Source of the DNA: Deltaproteobacteria bacterium
Lineage (GTDB): Bacteria; Myxococcota; B64-G9
Direction of reading: 5' to 3'
Length of the DNA: 39,375 nucleotides
Assembly: GCA_019307065.1 (NCBI GenBank)
Contig: JAFDKH010000039.1
Location: 1-39,375 of the forward strand
In this document: piece by piece, positions 10,007 to 17,924 of the stretch
How positions within the stretch are numbered: position 1 is the first letter of the stretch
How the letters are laid out: each line of letters begins with the position of its first letter
Notes under the pieces: generated by a model
What the model was told of the DNA's origin: nothing
Seen by the model: only the letters and a program-made list of their open reading frames with translations
Databases searched by the model: none
Made by a program: the position numbers and the translations under genes

Positions 10007-11092
10007 ATGACAAAAAGCCGCGGTCAGCGCAAGAGATGGAAACGATGGCTTTTCATCGCGCCGGTTGTCTTGCTGAGCCTGGTCTTGATCGCTTTGGGGG
10101 TCCTCTTGTTTTTCGAATGGCGACCGGAAGCTCTGATGAATACACCGATCTTCGGCAAAGGAGCCCTGGCCGGAAACTCGCCGGATGAACTCGAGCTGGT
10201 CTCCTGGAATATCGGCTACTGCGGGCTGGGAAAGGAGGCCGACTTCTTCATGGACGGCGGCTCGCAAGTGCGCCCGCCCGAGCAGCACCTGGTCGAGAAC
10301 AATCTCGAGGCCGTTAGGATTTATCTCGAAAACGAGCCAGCCGACATCATTCTCCTTCAGGAAGTCGATAGCACAGCTTCTCGTACTTTCGGGATCGATC
10401 AAGTTGCCAGGATCACCGGCGGCCTGGACCAGCACGCATACAGCCGAGCGATCAACTTCAAAGTTCCCTGGATTCCTTATCCGATTTTCGACCCGATCGG
10501 CAAAGTGGAGAGCGGCTTATTGAGCTTGAGCCGCTTCGGGTACAAAAGCACCCAGCGGCATCAGCTACCCGGCAACTATGCCTGGCCGGTTCGCGTATTC
10601 CATCTCAAGCGCTGCCTGCATGAGTTGCGCATCGCAGCCCCAGGCGGCAAAGACTGGGTAATAATCCACCTGCATCTATCGGCCTTCGATACCGGGGGCC
10701 GCCTGCGCAAAGAACAGATGGCTTACCTGAAAAAGTTAATCCTCGAACTCGAAGCCGCCGGGCATCACATAGTCGTGGGCGGCGATTGGAATCAAGCTTT
10801 CCCGGGTCTGAGCGAGCAAGCCTTCGACTACCAGGCTGAAATCCCGGCCTGGTTCCAAAAAATGGACCCTGCTTGGACACCGCCGGGCTGGCAGTGGGCC
10901 TTCGACGATTCAATTCCTTCGCTGCGGGCCACCAACAAACCCTACCAGCCCGGCCAAAACTTTGTGACCAGCGTTGACGGCTTCCTGATCAGCCCTGAAA
11001 TCGAGATACTATCGGTCGAAGCTATCGACAAAGGTTTTACCCACAGCGATCATAACCCGGTTCGCCTAAAGCTTTCGTTGAAATCCAAGTAG
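10007..11092 (+). CDS. Membrane-anchored endonuclease/exonuclease/phosphatase-family protein
   Basis: About 361 residues from the ATG at 10007, which follows a weak ribosome binding site; upstream in-frame starts overlap the promoter region of the divergent kinase gene and are less likely. A basic N-terminus (KSRGQRKRWKR) is followed by one transmembrane helix, so the catalytic domain probably faces the periplasm. The rest matches the EEP (DNase I-like) metallophosphoesterase fold: LELVSWNIGYCG with the first metal-site Asn, ILLQEVD with the metal-binding Glu, GGDWNQ, and the C-terminal SDHNPVRLKL with the catalytic Asp-His pair. Members cleave nucleic acids, phosphoinositides or sphingomyelin; the substrate here cannot be assigned. 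It has no obvious operon partner. Confidence 0.85.
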   Translation: MTKSRGQRKRWKRWLFIAPVVLLSLVLIALGVLLFFEWRPEALMNTPIFGKGALAGNSPDELELVSWNIGYCGLGKEADFFMDGGSQVRPPEQHLVENNLEAVRIYLENEPADIILLQEVDSTASRTFGIDQVARITGGLDQHAYSRAINFKVPWIPYPIFDPIGKVESGLLSLSRFGYKSTQRHQLPGNYAWPVRVFHLKRCLHELRIAAPGGKDWVIIHLHLSAFDTGGRLRKEQMAYLKKLILELEAAGHHIVVGGDWNQAFPGLSEQAFDYQAEIPAWFQKMDPAWTPPGWQWAFDDSIPSLRATNKPYQPGQNFVTSVDGFLISPEIEILSVEAIDKGFTHSDHNPVRLKLSLKSK

Positions 11093-11121
11093 CTAAATCA
11101 AGTCTAAGAGTCCGGATGAGG

Positions 11122-14100
11122 TCACCACCGGCGCCTGACAGCCATCCCCAGTAAAACGAACAGCCCAAGGGCCGGCAGGATCGGCGTCTGGCCGGCGGGA
11201 GCGCCGCAGCCACAGCCGGAACTGTCTGAAGTTCCGTCTTCTACGCAGGCATTGTCGTTACAAACCTTACCAGCGATGCAATCAGCATCAAAGGAACACG
11301 AGCTCAAGCATTCCTCGGCTCCGCAGACGTAGTCGCCGCAGGAGACCGTGTCGGCCTGCCCGCAATTGCCCGCCGCATCACAGACGGCGGCGTTGGTCTG
11401 CAGACCGTTGCTGCAGGCGGCCTGGACACATATGGTCTGGATACCTGGGAAAGTACAGACATCCCGATCACTCCCATCGCACTGGCCCTGACAGACGCCG
11501 GTCCCCAGGCAGGCGGCCCGGCCGCCGCGGGGTGCCCCGCTTACCGCCGCACAGGTTCCTTCTGAACCACTGGCATTACAGGCTTCGCACTGACCATCGC
11601 AGACAGCGTCACAGCAGACACCGTCTACACAGAAACCACTCAGGCACTGGCCGTCGGTTGCGCAGGAGTGGCCAGCTTCGAACTGGGTCAGACACATGCC
11701 CGCGGCGCAGAAATAGCCCTGGCCACAGTCATCGTTGTCGACACAACCCCCGCCGCAGATATCTCCATCGCAGTCATAGGGAGTGCAGTTGATCGTTTGC
11801 TCTGAAGGACAGGCGCCTGCGCCTGCGCAGTTCGCCGCCAGGACCGCCACCTGGGCCGAACAACTGCCGGTACGACAGACTGTCTCGGCACCCGGATAGG
11901 CGCAGGCGGTCCGGTTGCTGCCGTCGCAGTCCCCGCCACAAGCCGAACCGTCGCTGGTACATGCCTGCCGTGCGCCATGCGGCGCGCCGGAAACGGCCGT
12001 GCAGACACCCAGGCTTCCAGTTACATCACAGGCCTCGCATTGCCCTGCGCAGTCCGAGGCACAGCAAACTCCGTCGGTACAAGAGTCGCTCTGGCACTGA
12101 TTGTCGCCGGCGCAGATTTCCCCGTCGGCATAGGTCTCTACGCAGACACCCGCCGAACAGAAATAGCCAGCCCCGCACTGTGCATCGGTGGTGCAGGGGC
12201 CGTCACAGAAGTCGCCGTTGCAGTCGTAAGGATCGCAGTCCTGGGTCATGAGCGGCGGACAGGCTCCTGCCCCGTCGCAATCCGCGGCCAGGCTGGCCAG
12301 CCCGGCCGTGCATGAAGGCGCGCGGCACTGGCTGCCGGCCCCCGGGAAAGTGCAGGTCGTGCGGCTGAGCCCGTTGCAGCTTCCCCCGCAGATCGACCCA
12401 TCACTGGCGCAGGCCGGTCTTGAACCGTGCGGATCGCCGCTGACCGGCCAGCAGGCGCCCAGGTGGCCGGCCACATCGCAGGCCTCGCACTGGCCGCTGC
12501 AAGGTCCGTTGCAACAAACGTTGTCGACGCAAACATTACCGATACACTGGTTGGCAGCCGAGCAATCTTGACCGAGATCATATTTGGGCAGGCAGACTCC
12601 GCCGTTGCAAAAGTTGCCGTCCGGACAGTCGCCGTCGGTCAGGCAGCCGCCACAGTGATCACCCACGCAGTCGTAGGGCGCACAGGCCTGGGTCTGCTCG
12701 CTCGGACAGGCGCCGGACCCTTCACAAAACCCCTCCAGGACCGCCAGGCCGCCGGTACACGAAGGTGCCCGGCACTGGGTCTCGGCTCCCGGATAGGTGC
12801 AGCCCGAGAAGTGGACACCGTTACAAAAACCTCCACAGGCCGTACCGTCGCTGGCACAGTCCGGCCGGGTTCCATGCGGCGCCCCGGTCACCGGCGAGCA
12901 GGTACCCAACAAGCCGGCCACATCGCAGGCCTGACACAGCATTGGACAATTCGTGTTGCAGCAGACGCCATCCACACAATTTAAGCTCAGGCACTCGTTG
13001 GCGAGGGAACAGGCCTGACCCAGATCTTTCTTTGGCAGACACTGCCCCATGGGGTCACAGTAATAGCCACCCGGACAATCCCCATCGATTTGGCAAGTCC
13101 CTCCACAATGGTCGCCATCGCACCCGAAAGTACCGCAATCCTGAGTCTGCTCGCTTGGGCAAGAACCGGCCCCATCGCAGTCAGCTTCGAGTATCGCCTG
13201 CCCGGCGTCACAAGAAGGGGCCCGGCACTGGGTGCTGCTACCCGGGAAAAAGCAGGCGTTGCGGTTGACGCCGTTGCAGCTCCCGTCGCAGACGGTCCCA
13301 TCGCCGGCACAGGCCGGCCGGGTATCATGCGGGTCGCCGGTCACGGCGCTGCAATAACCAAGGTCCCCGGCAACGTCGCAGGCTTCGCACTGACCCGTGC
13401 AATCGTCGTTGCAGCAGCGGCCGTCCACGCAGATTGTGCTCTGGCATTCGTCGCCGTCAGTACAAGGATCGCCCAGGTCGCCCAGCGGATTGCACCAACT
13501 CTCGCCGCTGCACACATCATTACAGCCGGTTTCGCAGACACAATCCCAGATCTGTTGGTAAACGGCGTAGCCGGATGGATGCTGGTTGATGCAGTCCTGT
13601 TGGCACTGGCTTGTCGAACAGCCGCTCAAGCACTGCAACAGGGAGCTGCAGTCCGTATGGTCGTAGCAGGCATCCACGTACGACGTACAGACTCCGACCC
13701 CGTAGATGACTCCATCGGTGCAGGTATCGCAGTCGTAGGCAGGGACGTTGTTTATATAAGGAGAAATGAAGGAGTTGTAAACGTACGCTACGCGTCCGCT
13801 GATGCCGAGCCCGATACACCCGAATACTCCACGGGATGTCACCCCGAGCACGTACTCGGTACCCGTAGAAAGCTGAGGACCGCCGCTGTCACCGTGGCAA
13901 GGTCCCTGGCTGACCTGGTTGTACTCGAATTCGTTTGAATAGGTATCCGAGACAGTCCCGTTGCCATAGTGCCGTAAGGTGGTGTCACCCGAGGGATAGG
14001 TCAGCAATCCGTAGCCGACGTGCTTGATCGGAGTACCCGATGATATTCCGTCCGGCGATTGCCTGGCCGGTATGATTGGACTGGCCGGCCCGCCGCCCAG

Positions 14101-14472
14101 GGCGCGGATCAGCGCGAAATCCCAGTCGTTGCCTGAGTAGCTGGGATGATCGATATAATCGTCGGCCGGATAGAGGATAGCGTCTTGATCCGTCCAGTCG
14201 TCGGCCTGGATTATGTATTCAGGCTCCGGGGCTCCATTGGGAGGCACGCAATGGGCCGCGGTCAGCACCCAGATGTAGATACTGTCCTGGTGGATAATGG
14301 TACCCGAACAGCCGACCGGATAGACGAAGACGACCGCATCGTGGGTAGTGTCCGGTATACCGTTGATGATCTTGGAGTCGAGCTGGCCCAGATGACCGTA
14401 GTTGAAACCGTCTGAACAGGCGAAAGGTACGCAGGCGACAACAAACACTACTAGCATAATACGTCGAATCAT
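11122..14472 (-). CDS. Secreted trypsin-like serine protease with five Cys-rich repeats and a MYXO-CTERM-like tail
   Basis: An 1,116-residue exported protein starting at an ATG with AGGAG 5 nt upstream. A signal peptide (to about residue 19) is followed by an S1 protease domain: IINGIPD activation-type N-terminus, His74 in LTAAHC, Asp118 in DWDFALIR and Ser196 in PCHGDSGGP, so the triad is complete. Residues 245-330 form a short Cys-rich linker. Residues 333-1079 are five repeats of 150 residues, each starting [LDA]Gx[PASDE]C and containing CVDGVCC, QCEACD, PHGxRxxC, CRAPSC and GYFC-like motifs. The C-terminus has GCGCG, a hydrophobic helix and RRRW, as in MYXO-CTERM sorting signals that hold proteins at the cell surface. 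Its start lies 33 bp after the last BMC-operon gene on the same strand; a functional link is not evident. Confidence 0.9.
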   Translation of the reverse strand: MIRRIMLVVFVVACVPFACSDGFNYGHLGQLDSKIINGIPDTTHDAVVFVYPVGCSGTIIHQDSIYIWVLTAAHCVPPNGAPEPEYIIQADDWTDQDAILYPADDYIDHPSYSGNDWDFALIRALGGGPASPIIPARQSPDGISSGTPIKHVGYGLLTYPSGDTTLRHYGNGTVSDTYSNEFEYNQVSQGPCHGDSGGPQLSTGTEYVLGVTSRGVFGCIGLGISGRVAYVYNSFISPYINNVPAYDCDTCTDGVIYGVGVCTSYVDACYDHTDCSSLLQCLSGCSTSQCQQDCINQHPSGYAVYQQIWDCVCETGCNDVCSGESWCNPLGDLGDPCTDGDECQSTICVDGRCCNDDCTGQCEACDVAGDLGYCSAVTGDPHDTRPACAGDGTVCDGSCNGVNRNACFFPGSSTQCRAPSCDAGQAILEADCDGAGSCPSEQTQDCGTFGCDGDHCGGTCQIDGDCPGGYYCDPMGQCLPKKDLGQACSLANECLSLNCVDGVCCNTNCPMLCQACDVAGLLGTCSPVTGAPHGTRPDCASDGTACGGFCNGVHFSGCTYPGAETQCRAPSCTGGLAVLEGFCEGSGACPSEQTQACAPYDCVGDHCGGCLTDGDCPDGNFCNGGVCLPKYDLGQDCSAANQCIGNVCVDNVCCNGPCSGQCEACDVAGHLGACWPVSGDPHGSRPACASDGSICGGSCNGLSRTTCTFPGAGSQCRAPSCTAGLASLAADCDGAGACPPLMTQDCDPYDCNGDFCDGPCTTDAQCGAGYFCSAGVCVETYADGEICAGDNQCQSDSCTDGVCCASDCAGQCEACDVTGSLGVCTAVSGAPHGARQACTSDGSACGGDCDGSNRTACAYPGAETVCRTGSCSAQVAVLAANCAGAGACPSEQTINCTPYDCDGDICGGGCVDNDDCGQGYFCAAGMCLTQFEAGHSCATDGQCLSGFCVDGVCCDAVCDGQCEACNASGSEGTCAAVSGAPRGGRAACLGTGVCQGQCDGSDRDVCTFPGIQTICVQAACSNGLQTNAAVCDAAGNCGQADTVSCGDYVCGAEECLSSCSFDADCIAGKVCNDNACVEDGTSDSSGCGCGAPAGQTPILPALGLFVLLGMAVRRRW
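11236..13476 (-). repeat. Five diverged tandem coding repeats, period about 450 bp
   Basis: Within the protease gene, five units begin at residues 333, 483, 633, 783 and 932, a nearly exact 150-residue (450-bp) period. All share the Cys spacing and the motifs CVDGVCC, GQCEACDVAG and CRAPSC but differ at many positions, so the amplification is old and under selection. Such diverged units may still promote recombination or misassembly. Confidence 0.85.
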
Positions 14473-14505
14473 GGCCTCTCCTTTAACGGGATTCTTAGTA
14501 TTTTG

Positions 14506-15276
14506 TTATACTCGCCCGAGAGCCTTGAGAACTGCAAGGGTTACGGCTTCGACCAGCTTTTTGTGTAGCGGATCTTGGGAGGTTAGATCGGGAGCTTTTG
14601 AACATGTTCCTGCTGATTCGCAAGGCATTACCCGTCCGGAAATTCCCAACTTTTGCCTGACAGTATCGAGTTTCTCGATGTCTGCTAGGTTGAGCAGGTT
14701 CAGATCGCCGAGCATCATGGCCGCCTGAGTGATCTTGGCGGTGTGTTCCAGAGTTTCCATTCGGAAATAAGCGGTTTCCAGTGCTGCCGCCCAGGTCATG
14801 GCACCATGATTCGACAATAAGACAGCATCGCAATTGGGGATAAAGGGACGCAGGCCTTCAGGTACTTCCTCGGTAGACGGTGTCGCATAAGGGACGGTCG
14901 GAATGGCGCCCATGGTAAGCACCGATTCGGGCAAGATGCATTTGTCCAGCGCGACCCCGGCGACTGAGAAAGCTGTTGCCACCGGCGGGTGGGCATGGAC
15001 AACCGCATTGACTTCCGGTCGCAACCGATAAACCTCGAGATGCATTTTCAGTTCGGAAGACGGCCGGCACTCGGCCTCGACTGGATTTCCTTGCAGGTCG
15101 GTTACAACCAACATGTCGGCGCTCATGAACCCTTTGCTCACCCCGGTCGGAGTGGTCAGCAAGCGCTGGTCCTCAAGGCGCACGGAGATGTTGCCGTCGT
15201 TGGCGGCGACATAACCGCGCTGCCAAAGCCGGCGGCCGATTTCGACAATAGCGTCTTTGGCCTGCCAGAGTTGCAT
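14506..15276 (-). CDS. Class II (fuculose-1-phosphate type) aldolase with C-terminal encapsulation peptide
   Basis: A zinc-dependent class II aldolase of 256 residues; family members split ketose 1-phosphates into DHAP and an aldehyde (L-fuculose-1-P gives lactaldehyde; 5-deoxyribulose-1-P gives acetaldehyde). The start is the ATG at 15276, 7 bp after the DERA stop; an upstream in-frame start would overlap DERA. Visible residues: catalytic Glu75 in SSELKMH, zinc ligands His94 and His96 in VHAHP, and His157 in SNHGAM, spaced as in E. coli FucA. The enzyme is about 40 residues longer than FucA: a Ser/Pro/Thr-rich linker (about 222-236) leads to an amphipathic helix HKKLVEAVTLAVLKALG at the end, the typical look of a BMC encapsulation peptide. 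It is the last gene of the BMC operon. Confidence 0.92.
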   Translation of the reverse strand: MQLWQAKDAIVEIGRRLWQRGYVAANDGNISVRLEDQRLLTTPTGVSKGFMSADMLVVTDLQGNPVEAECRPSSELKMHLEVYRLRPEVNAVVHAHPPVATAFSVAGVALDKCILPESVLTMGAIPTVPYATPSTEEVPEGLRPFIPNCDAVLLSNHGAMTWAAALETAYFRMETLEHTAKITQAAMMLGDLNLLNLADIEKLDTVRQKLGISGRVMPCESAGTCSKAPDLTSQDPLHKKLVEAVTLAVLKALGRV

Positions 15277-15283
15277 CTCGGGA

Positions 15284-16732
15284 TTAATAGCCTTCCTGTG
15301 AGCCTTGCTTGCCGGTGGCGATCGCCACCGAGGCGGATGCTCCGATTCGAGTGGCCCCGGCGGCCACCATCGCTTCGGCCGTCTCGCGATCCTTGATGCC
15401 ACCCGATGCCTTGACCCCCATCTCAGATCCAACCGTTTCGCGCATCAAGGCGATGTCCTCGACGGTGGCCCCGCCACCACTGAATCCGGTTGAAGTCTTG
15501 ACAAAATCGGCCCCGGCCATCTTTGCCAGCAAACTGGCTTTGACGATCTCTTCTTTACTCAAAAGAACCGTCTCTAAGATGACTTTGACAATCGCCCGGT
15601 CATGAGCCGCGGACACGACTCCTTCGATATCACGCCGCACCAATTCGTCATCGGAAGACTTCAACGCGCCGACATTGATTACCATATCGATCTCGGTTGC
15701 CCCGTTGGCAACCGCGTCGCGAGTTTCGATTGCCTTGGCCGTTGGAGTGGTCGCCCCCAGGGGAAACCCAATCACCGTACAAACCTTAACCGGCGTACCG
15801 GACAACAGCCGGACACACAAGGCAACCCAGCCGGGGTTTATACAGACCGAAGCGAAGGAAAACTCTTTTGCCTCCTGGCAGAGCTTGCGAATCTGGTCTT
15901 CGGTCGCATCCGGTTTGAGCAAGGTATGGTCTATCATCTGGGCCATCTGTAAAGAAGCCGGGCGCGCTCCAACCGACGAACCGACCCTGGCCGCGCCCAA
16001 AGAAACCAAGTTCTTGACATCTTCGGGACGGTTCTCGACGCACAGCCCGCAGGAATCACATTCTCCATTAGTCACCAATGCACAGGCCGGGTTGGTCTTT
16101 AGTTCCCCGCTGACTGGATCAACTACCTGGCCGGGACCGGTCATTTTATCCACGTCGCACAGCCGGACACCCATGGCCTCCAGCGTGTCCTGCAGCTCAT
16201 TGATTTTTTGTTTCAGGGCAGCCGGCAAGGCGGCCGGATCGAGTTCGGCCGCATAAAGCGAATCGCGCGCGGCAACAACATTAATACCGCGCAGCAATCC
16301 ATAAATGGCCAGAATACAAACCAGGCTGTCGGGCAAGAGGTTGGTGAGTTTCGAAGCGGCATTCAGGGACATAACCGGCAGGTAGATCGTATTGACTCCA
16401 TCCAGCAGCGACCAGACCTCGCCATCGGTCAAGACCTTGGCTTCCGGGGCCGCCCGTCTGACGGCCGGCACCCCTATGGTTTTCTGAGCCGAGGCCGAAA
16501 GCACCACACAGGTCTCTTCGCTGCAAGCCGCTATCTTGCCCACCTGAACCAGGGCCTCGTCAAGGCGCCGGTTGCCGCCGGTCAACAACACCAGCACCCG
16601 TCTACCTTTGGGACTGACCGCCGGCATCCAGCCGGTGTCACTGGTCGCTGTGGCTTGAGTTGGTTCAACCGGGTTACCGAGCCGCTTGATGACTTCGGCG
16701 GTTATCTTACGCACCAGATCGTCAGAATCCAT
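15284..16732 (-). CDS. deoC: Deoxyribose-phosphate aldolase fused to an N-terminal BMC-targeting/Rossmann-like module
   Basis: DERA cleaves 2-deoxyribose-5-phosphate to acetaldehyde and glyceraldehyde-3-phosphate. The catalytic domain occupies about residues 262-475, starting at [12 protein letters not shown], with Asp349 (EIDMVINVG), Schiff-base Lys412 (DFVKTSTGF) and Lys441 ([10 protein letters not shown]) all present. Bacterial DERA is about 220-260 residues; here an extra 260 precede it: an amphipathic helix ([14 protein letters not shown], an encapsulation-peptide look), a Rossmann/flavoprotein-like segment (about 43-195) that aligns with the stand-alone protein at 22974-23741, and a Cys cluster C217-x7-C225-x2-C228-x2-C231 that could bind an Fe-S cluster or metal. 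The ATG has an AGGA ribosome binding site provided by the repeat at 16738-16794. It is the signature enzyme of SPU-type microcompartments. Confidence 0.93.
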   Translation of the reverse strand: MDSDDLVRKITAEVIKRLGNPVEPTQATATSDTGWMPAVSPKGRRVLVLLTGGNRRLDEALVQVGKIAACSEETCVVLSASAQKTIGVPAVRRAAPEAKVLTDGEVWSLLDGVNTIYLPVMSLNAASKLTNLLPDSLVCILAIYGLLRGINVVAARDSLYAAELDPAALPAALKQKINELQDTLEAMGVRLCDVDKMTGPGQVVDPVSGELKTNPACALVTNGECDSCGLCVENRPEDVKNLVSLGAARVGSSVGARPASLQMAQMIDHTLLKPDATEDQIRKLCQEAKEFSFASVCINPGWVALCVRLLSGTPVKVCTVIGFPLGATTPTAKAIETRDAVANGATEIDMVINVGALKSSDDELVRRDIEGVVSAAHDRAIVKVILETVLLSKEEIVKASLLAKMAGADFVKTSTGFSGGGATVEDIALMRETVGSEMGVKASGGIKDRETAEAMVAAGATRIGASASVAIATGKQGSQEGY

Positions 16733-16737
16733 GCGGA

Positions 16738-16794
16738 TCCTCCCGCCTTCGCTAAAGCTACGGCGGGTAAACCCGTTGTAGCTTCAGCGGAGGA
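16738..16794. repeat. Palindromic REP-like intergenic repeat between the BMC-H and DERA genes
   Basis: Two inverted, imperfect copies of a GC-rich element lie in the 116-bp gap. Arms 16755-16768 and 16771-16784 pair over 14 bp with two mismatches and a 2-nt loop; flanking TCCTCC (16738-16743) and GGAGGA (16789-16794) extend the symmetry. The left copy is itself a hairpin (CCCGCC...GGCGGG). One plus-strand frame reads [10 protein letters not shown], a peptide I recall as the translation of a palindromic repeat common in genomes of uncultivated bacteria. The minus-strand reading supplies the AGGA ribosome binding site of DERA. It may stabilise or attenuate the mRNA between the highly needed shell gene and the enzymes. 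Confidence 0.7.
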
Positions 16795-16848
16795 AGATGA
16801 ATGGCTGGTTGCCGAGTGTCGACAGTCGGCAACCTTGCCCTGCCTGCT

Positions 16849-17133
16849 TTACTTGCTGACCTTGGGCAGAATGTCTTCCACGTCGCCATGCGGCCGCGGA
16901 ATGACATGGACCGAAACCAGTTCGCCGACTTTTTTAGCCGCTACCGAACCGGCTTCTACGGCAGCCTTGACAGCTCCGACATCTCCCCGAACCATGACGG
17001 TAACGAATCCACCACCAATGAATTCCTTGCCAACCAATGAAACCTTGGCGGCTTTTACCATTGCGTCGGCAGCCTCGACGGCCCCAACCAGTCCCTTCGT
17101 CTCGATCATTCCCAATGCTTCTTTTGTATCCAC
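16849..17133 (-). CDS. BMC-H hexameric shell protein
   Basis: A single-BMC-domain protein (Pfam BMC family) of 94 residues that forms the hexagonal tiles of the microcompartment facets. Typical features: [24 protein letters not shown] at the start of the domain, the pore loop [12 protein letters not shown], and [14 protein letters not shown]. The GTG at 17133 is preferred because GGAGG sits 6 nt upstream; a TTG two codons earlier would abut the ribosome binding site. It is the only BMC-H gene in the locus, so it should form most of the shell. The Gly-rich pore loop suggests passage of small polar or charged metabolites, but selectivity cannot be predicted. Confidence 0.96.
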   Translation of the reverse strand: MDTKEALGMIETKGLVGAVEAADAMVKAAKVSLVGKEFIGGGFVTVMVRGDVGAVKAAVEAGSVAAKKVGELVSVHVIPRPHGDVEDILPKVSK

Positions 17134-17149
17134 TTTCAACCTCCGCTGA

Positions 17150-17452
17150 TTACGGTTTGCGTATTTTTACGCGGCCGCCAGGATATTCCTCGGCGGCCAC
17201 TTCATCCACATAGCCAACAATGGTCGCATCGACCGGCGGCTTATCACCCAGGGCAATAGCCGCATCACGTTTCATGACCAAATAAACTACATCTTCGGGA
17301 CCGGCGCAATGAATCCCGTCTACGGCCACAAAAGGTTCTCCCACATTTTTACACTGGTCGTCCAGTCCCTGGACAACCAAAAGACGTAATCCTTTCAGAT
17401 TAGGATCTTTGATGGTGGCAACCACAAGTCCGATTACTCTTCCCAATCGCAC
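17150..17452 (-). CDS. BMC-P pentameric vertex protein (EutN/CcmL family), copy 1
   Basis: About 101 residues of EutN/CcmL family, which caps the vertices of the shell as pentamers. Motifs: [19 protein letters not shown] at the N-terminus and [13 protein letters not shown] near the end. A GTG at 17452 gives the standard family N-terminus (M-R-L-G-R-V); a TTG at 17458 is the alternative. The gene starts directly after the RpiB-like stop and ends 17 bp before the BMC-H start. It is one of three divergent BMC-P paralogs in the operon, which may occupy different vertices or form hetero-pentamers. Confidence 0.95.
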   Translation of the reverse strand: MRLGRVIGLVVATIKDPNLKGLRLLVVQGLDDQCKNVGEPFVAVDGIHCAGPEDVVYLVMKRDAAIALGDKPPVDATIVGYVDEVAAEEYPGGRVKIRKP

Positions 17453-17459
17453 GCCCAAC

Positions 17460-17924
17460 TCACTTTCTCGTCATTCGTCGCTCAATTTCCAACATCTTGT
17501 CGAGCCGGCGCTGGTGGCGACCGCCGGCATAGGCTGTCGTCAGCCAGAGGACCACCAGATCCTTGGCCAATCCGGGACCCAGAGTTTGTCCACCCAGGCA
17601 TAGCATATTTGCATTATTGTGTACCCGGCTGCTCTTAACTCCGAATGCATCATGAGCCACAACCGCCCTGATACCCGGCACTTTGTTGGCCACAATGGCG
17701 CTAGCCTGACCAATGCTGTCTATCATGATGCCTTTGGCGTCACCGCCCGCTTTTTCGGTCCCGGCCACCGCCTGAGAAACCAGAAAAGCAAAATCCGGAA
17801 AATCGACTGCCTCGGGCCCATGCGGGCCGAAATCTTTAACTTCGTGTCCTAAATCAGCCAGCTGGACCTTCAAGGTTTCTTTGAGTTGAAACCCCCCGTG
17901 ATCGCTGGCGATGAAAATCTTCAT
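17460..17924 (-). CDS. RpiB/LacAB-family sugar-phosphate isomerase-like protein with altered active site
   Basis: 154 residues of the ribose-5-phosphate isomerase B family: N-terminal FIASDHGGFQLKE, HDAFGVKSSRVHNNANMLCLGG and the C-terminal RHQRRLDKM match well. RpiB interconverts ribose-5-P and ribulose-5-P. The catalytic loop is unusual: where E. coli RpiB has ICGTGIGMS, this protein has IDSIGQASA, so the active-site Cys is Asp69, and the mycobacterial-type catalytic Glu is also absent. The protein could have a different substrate, use Asp69 as base, or be non-catalytic. An RpiB-family gene is a hallmark of SPU microcompartments. Its ATG overlaps the TPI stop (ATGA) with GGGAGG upstream, so translation is coupled. 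No encapsulation helix is visible. Confidence 0.9.
   Translation of the reverse strand: MKIFIASDHGGFQLKETLKVQLADLGHEVKDFGPHGPEAVDFPDFAFLVSQAVAGTEKAGGDAKGIMIDSIGQASAIVANKVPGIRAVVAHDAFGVKSSRVHNNANMLCLGGQTLGPGLAKDLVVLWLTTAYAGGRHQRRLDKMLEIERRMTRK

Noticed and set aside
12427..13938. Plus-strand frames of 185 and 282 codons opposite the protease repeats
   Set aside because: Low-complexity Ala/Val-rich translations mirrored from the repeated Cys codons of the real gene; no start signals.
16208..17149. Plus-strand 313-codon frame crossing DERA and BMC-H
   Set aside because: It overlaps two well-supported genes on the other strand; its only familiar peptide ([10 protein letters not shown]) comes from the palindromic repeat.
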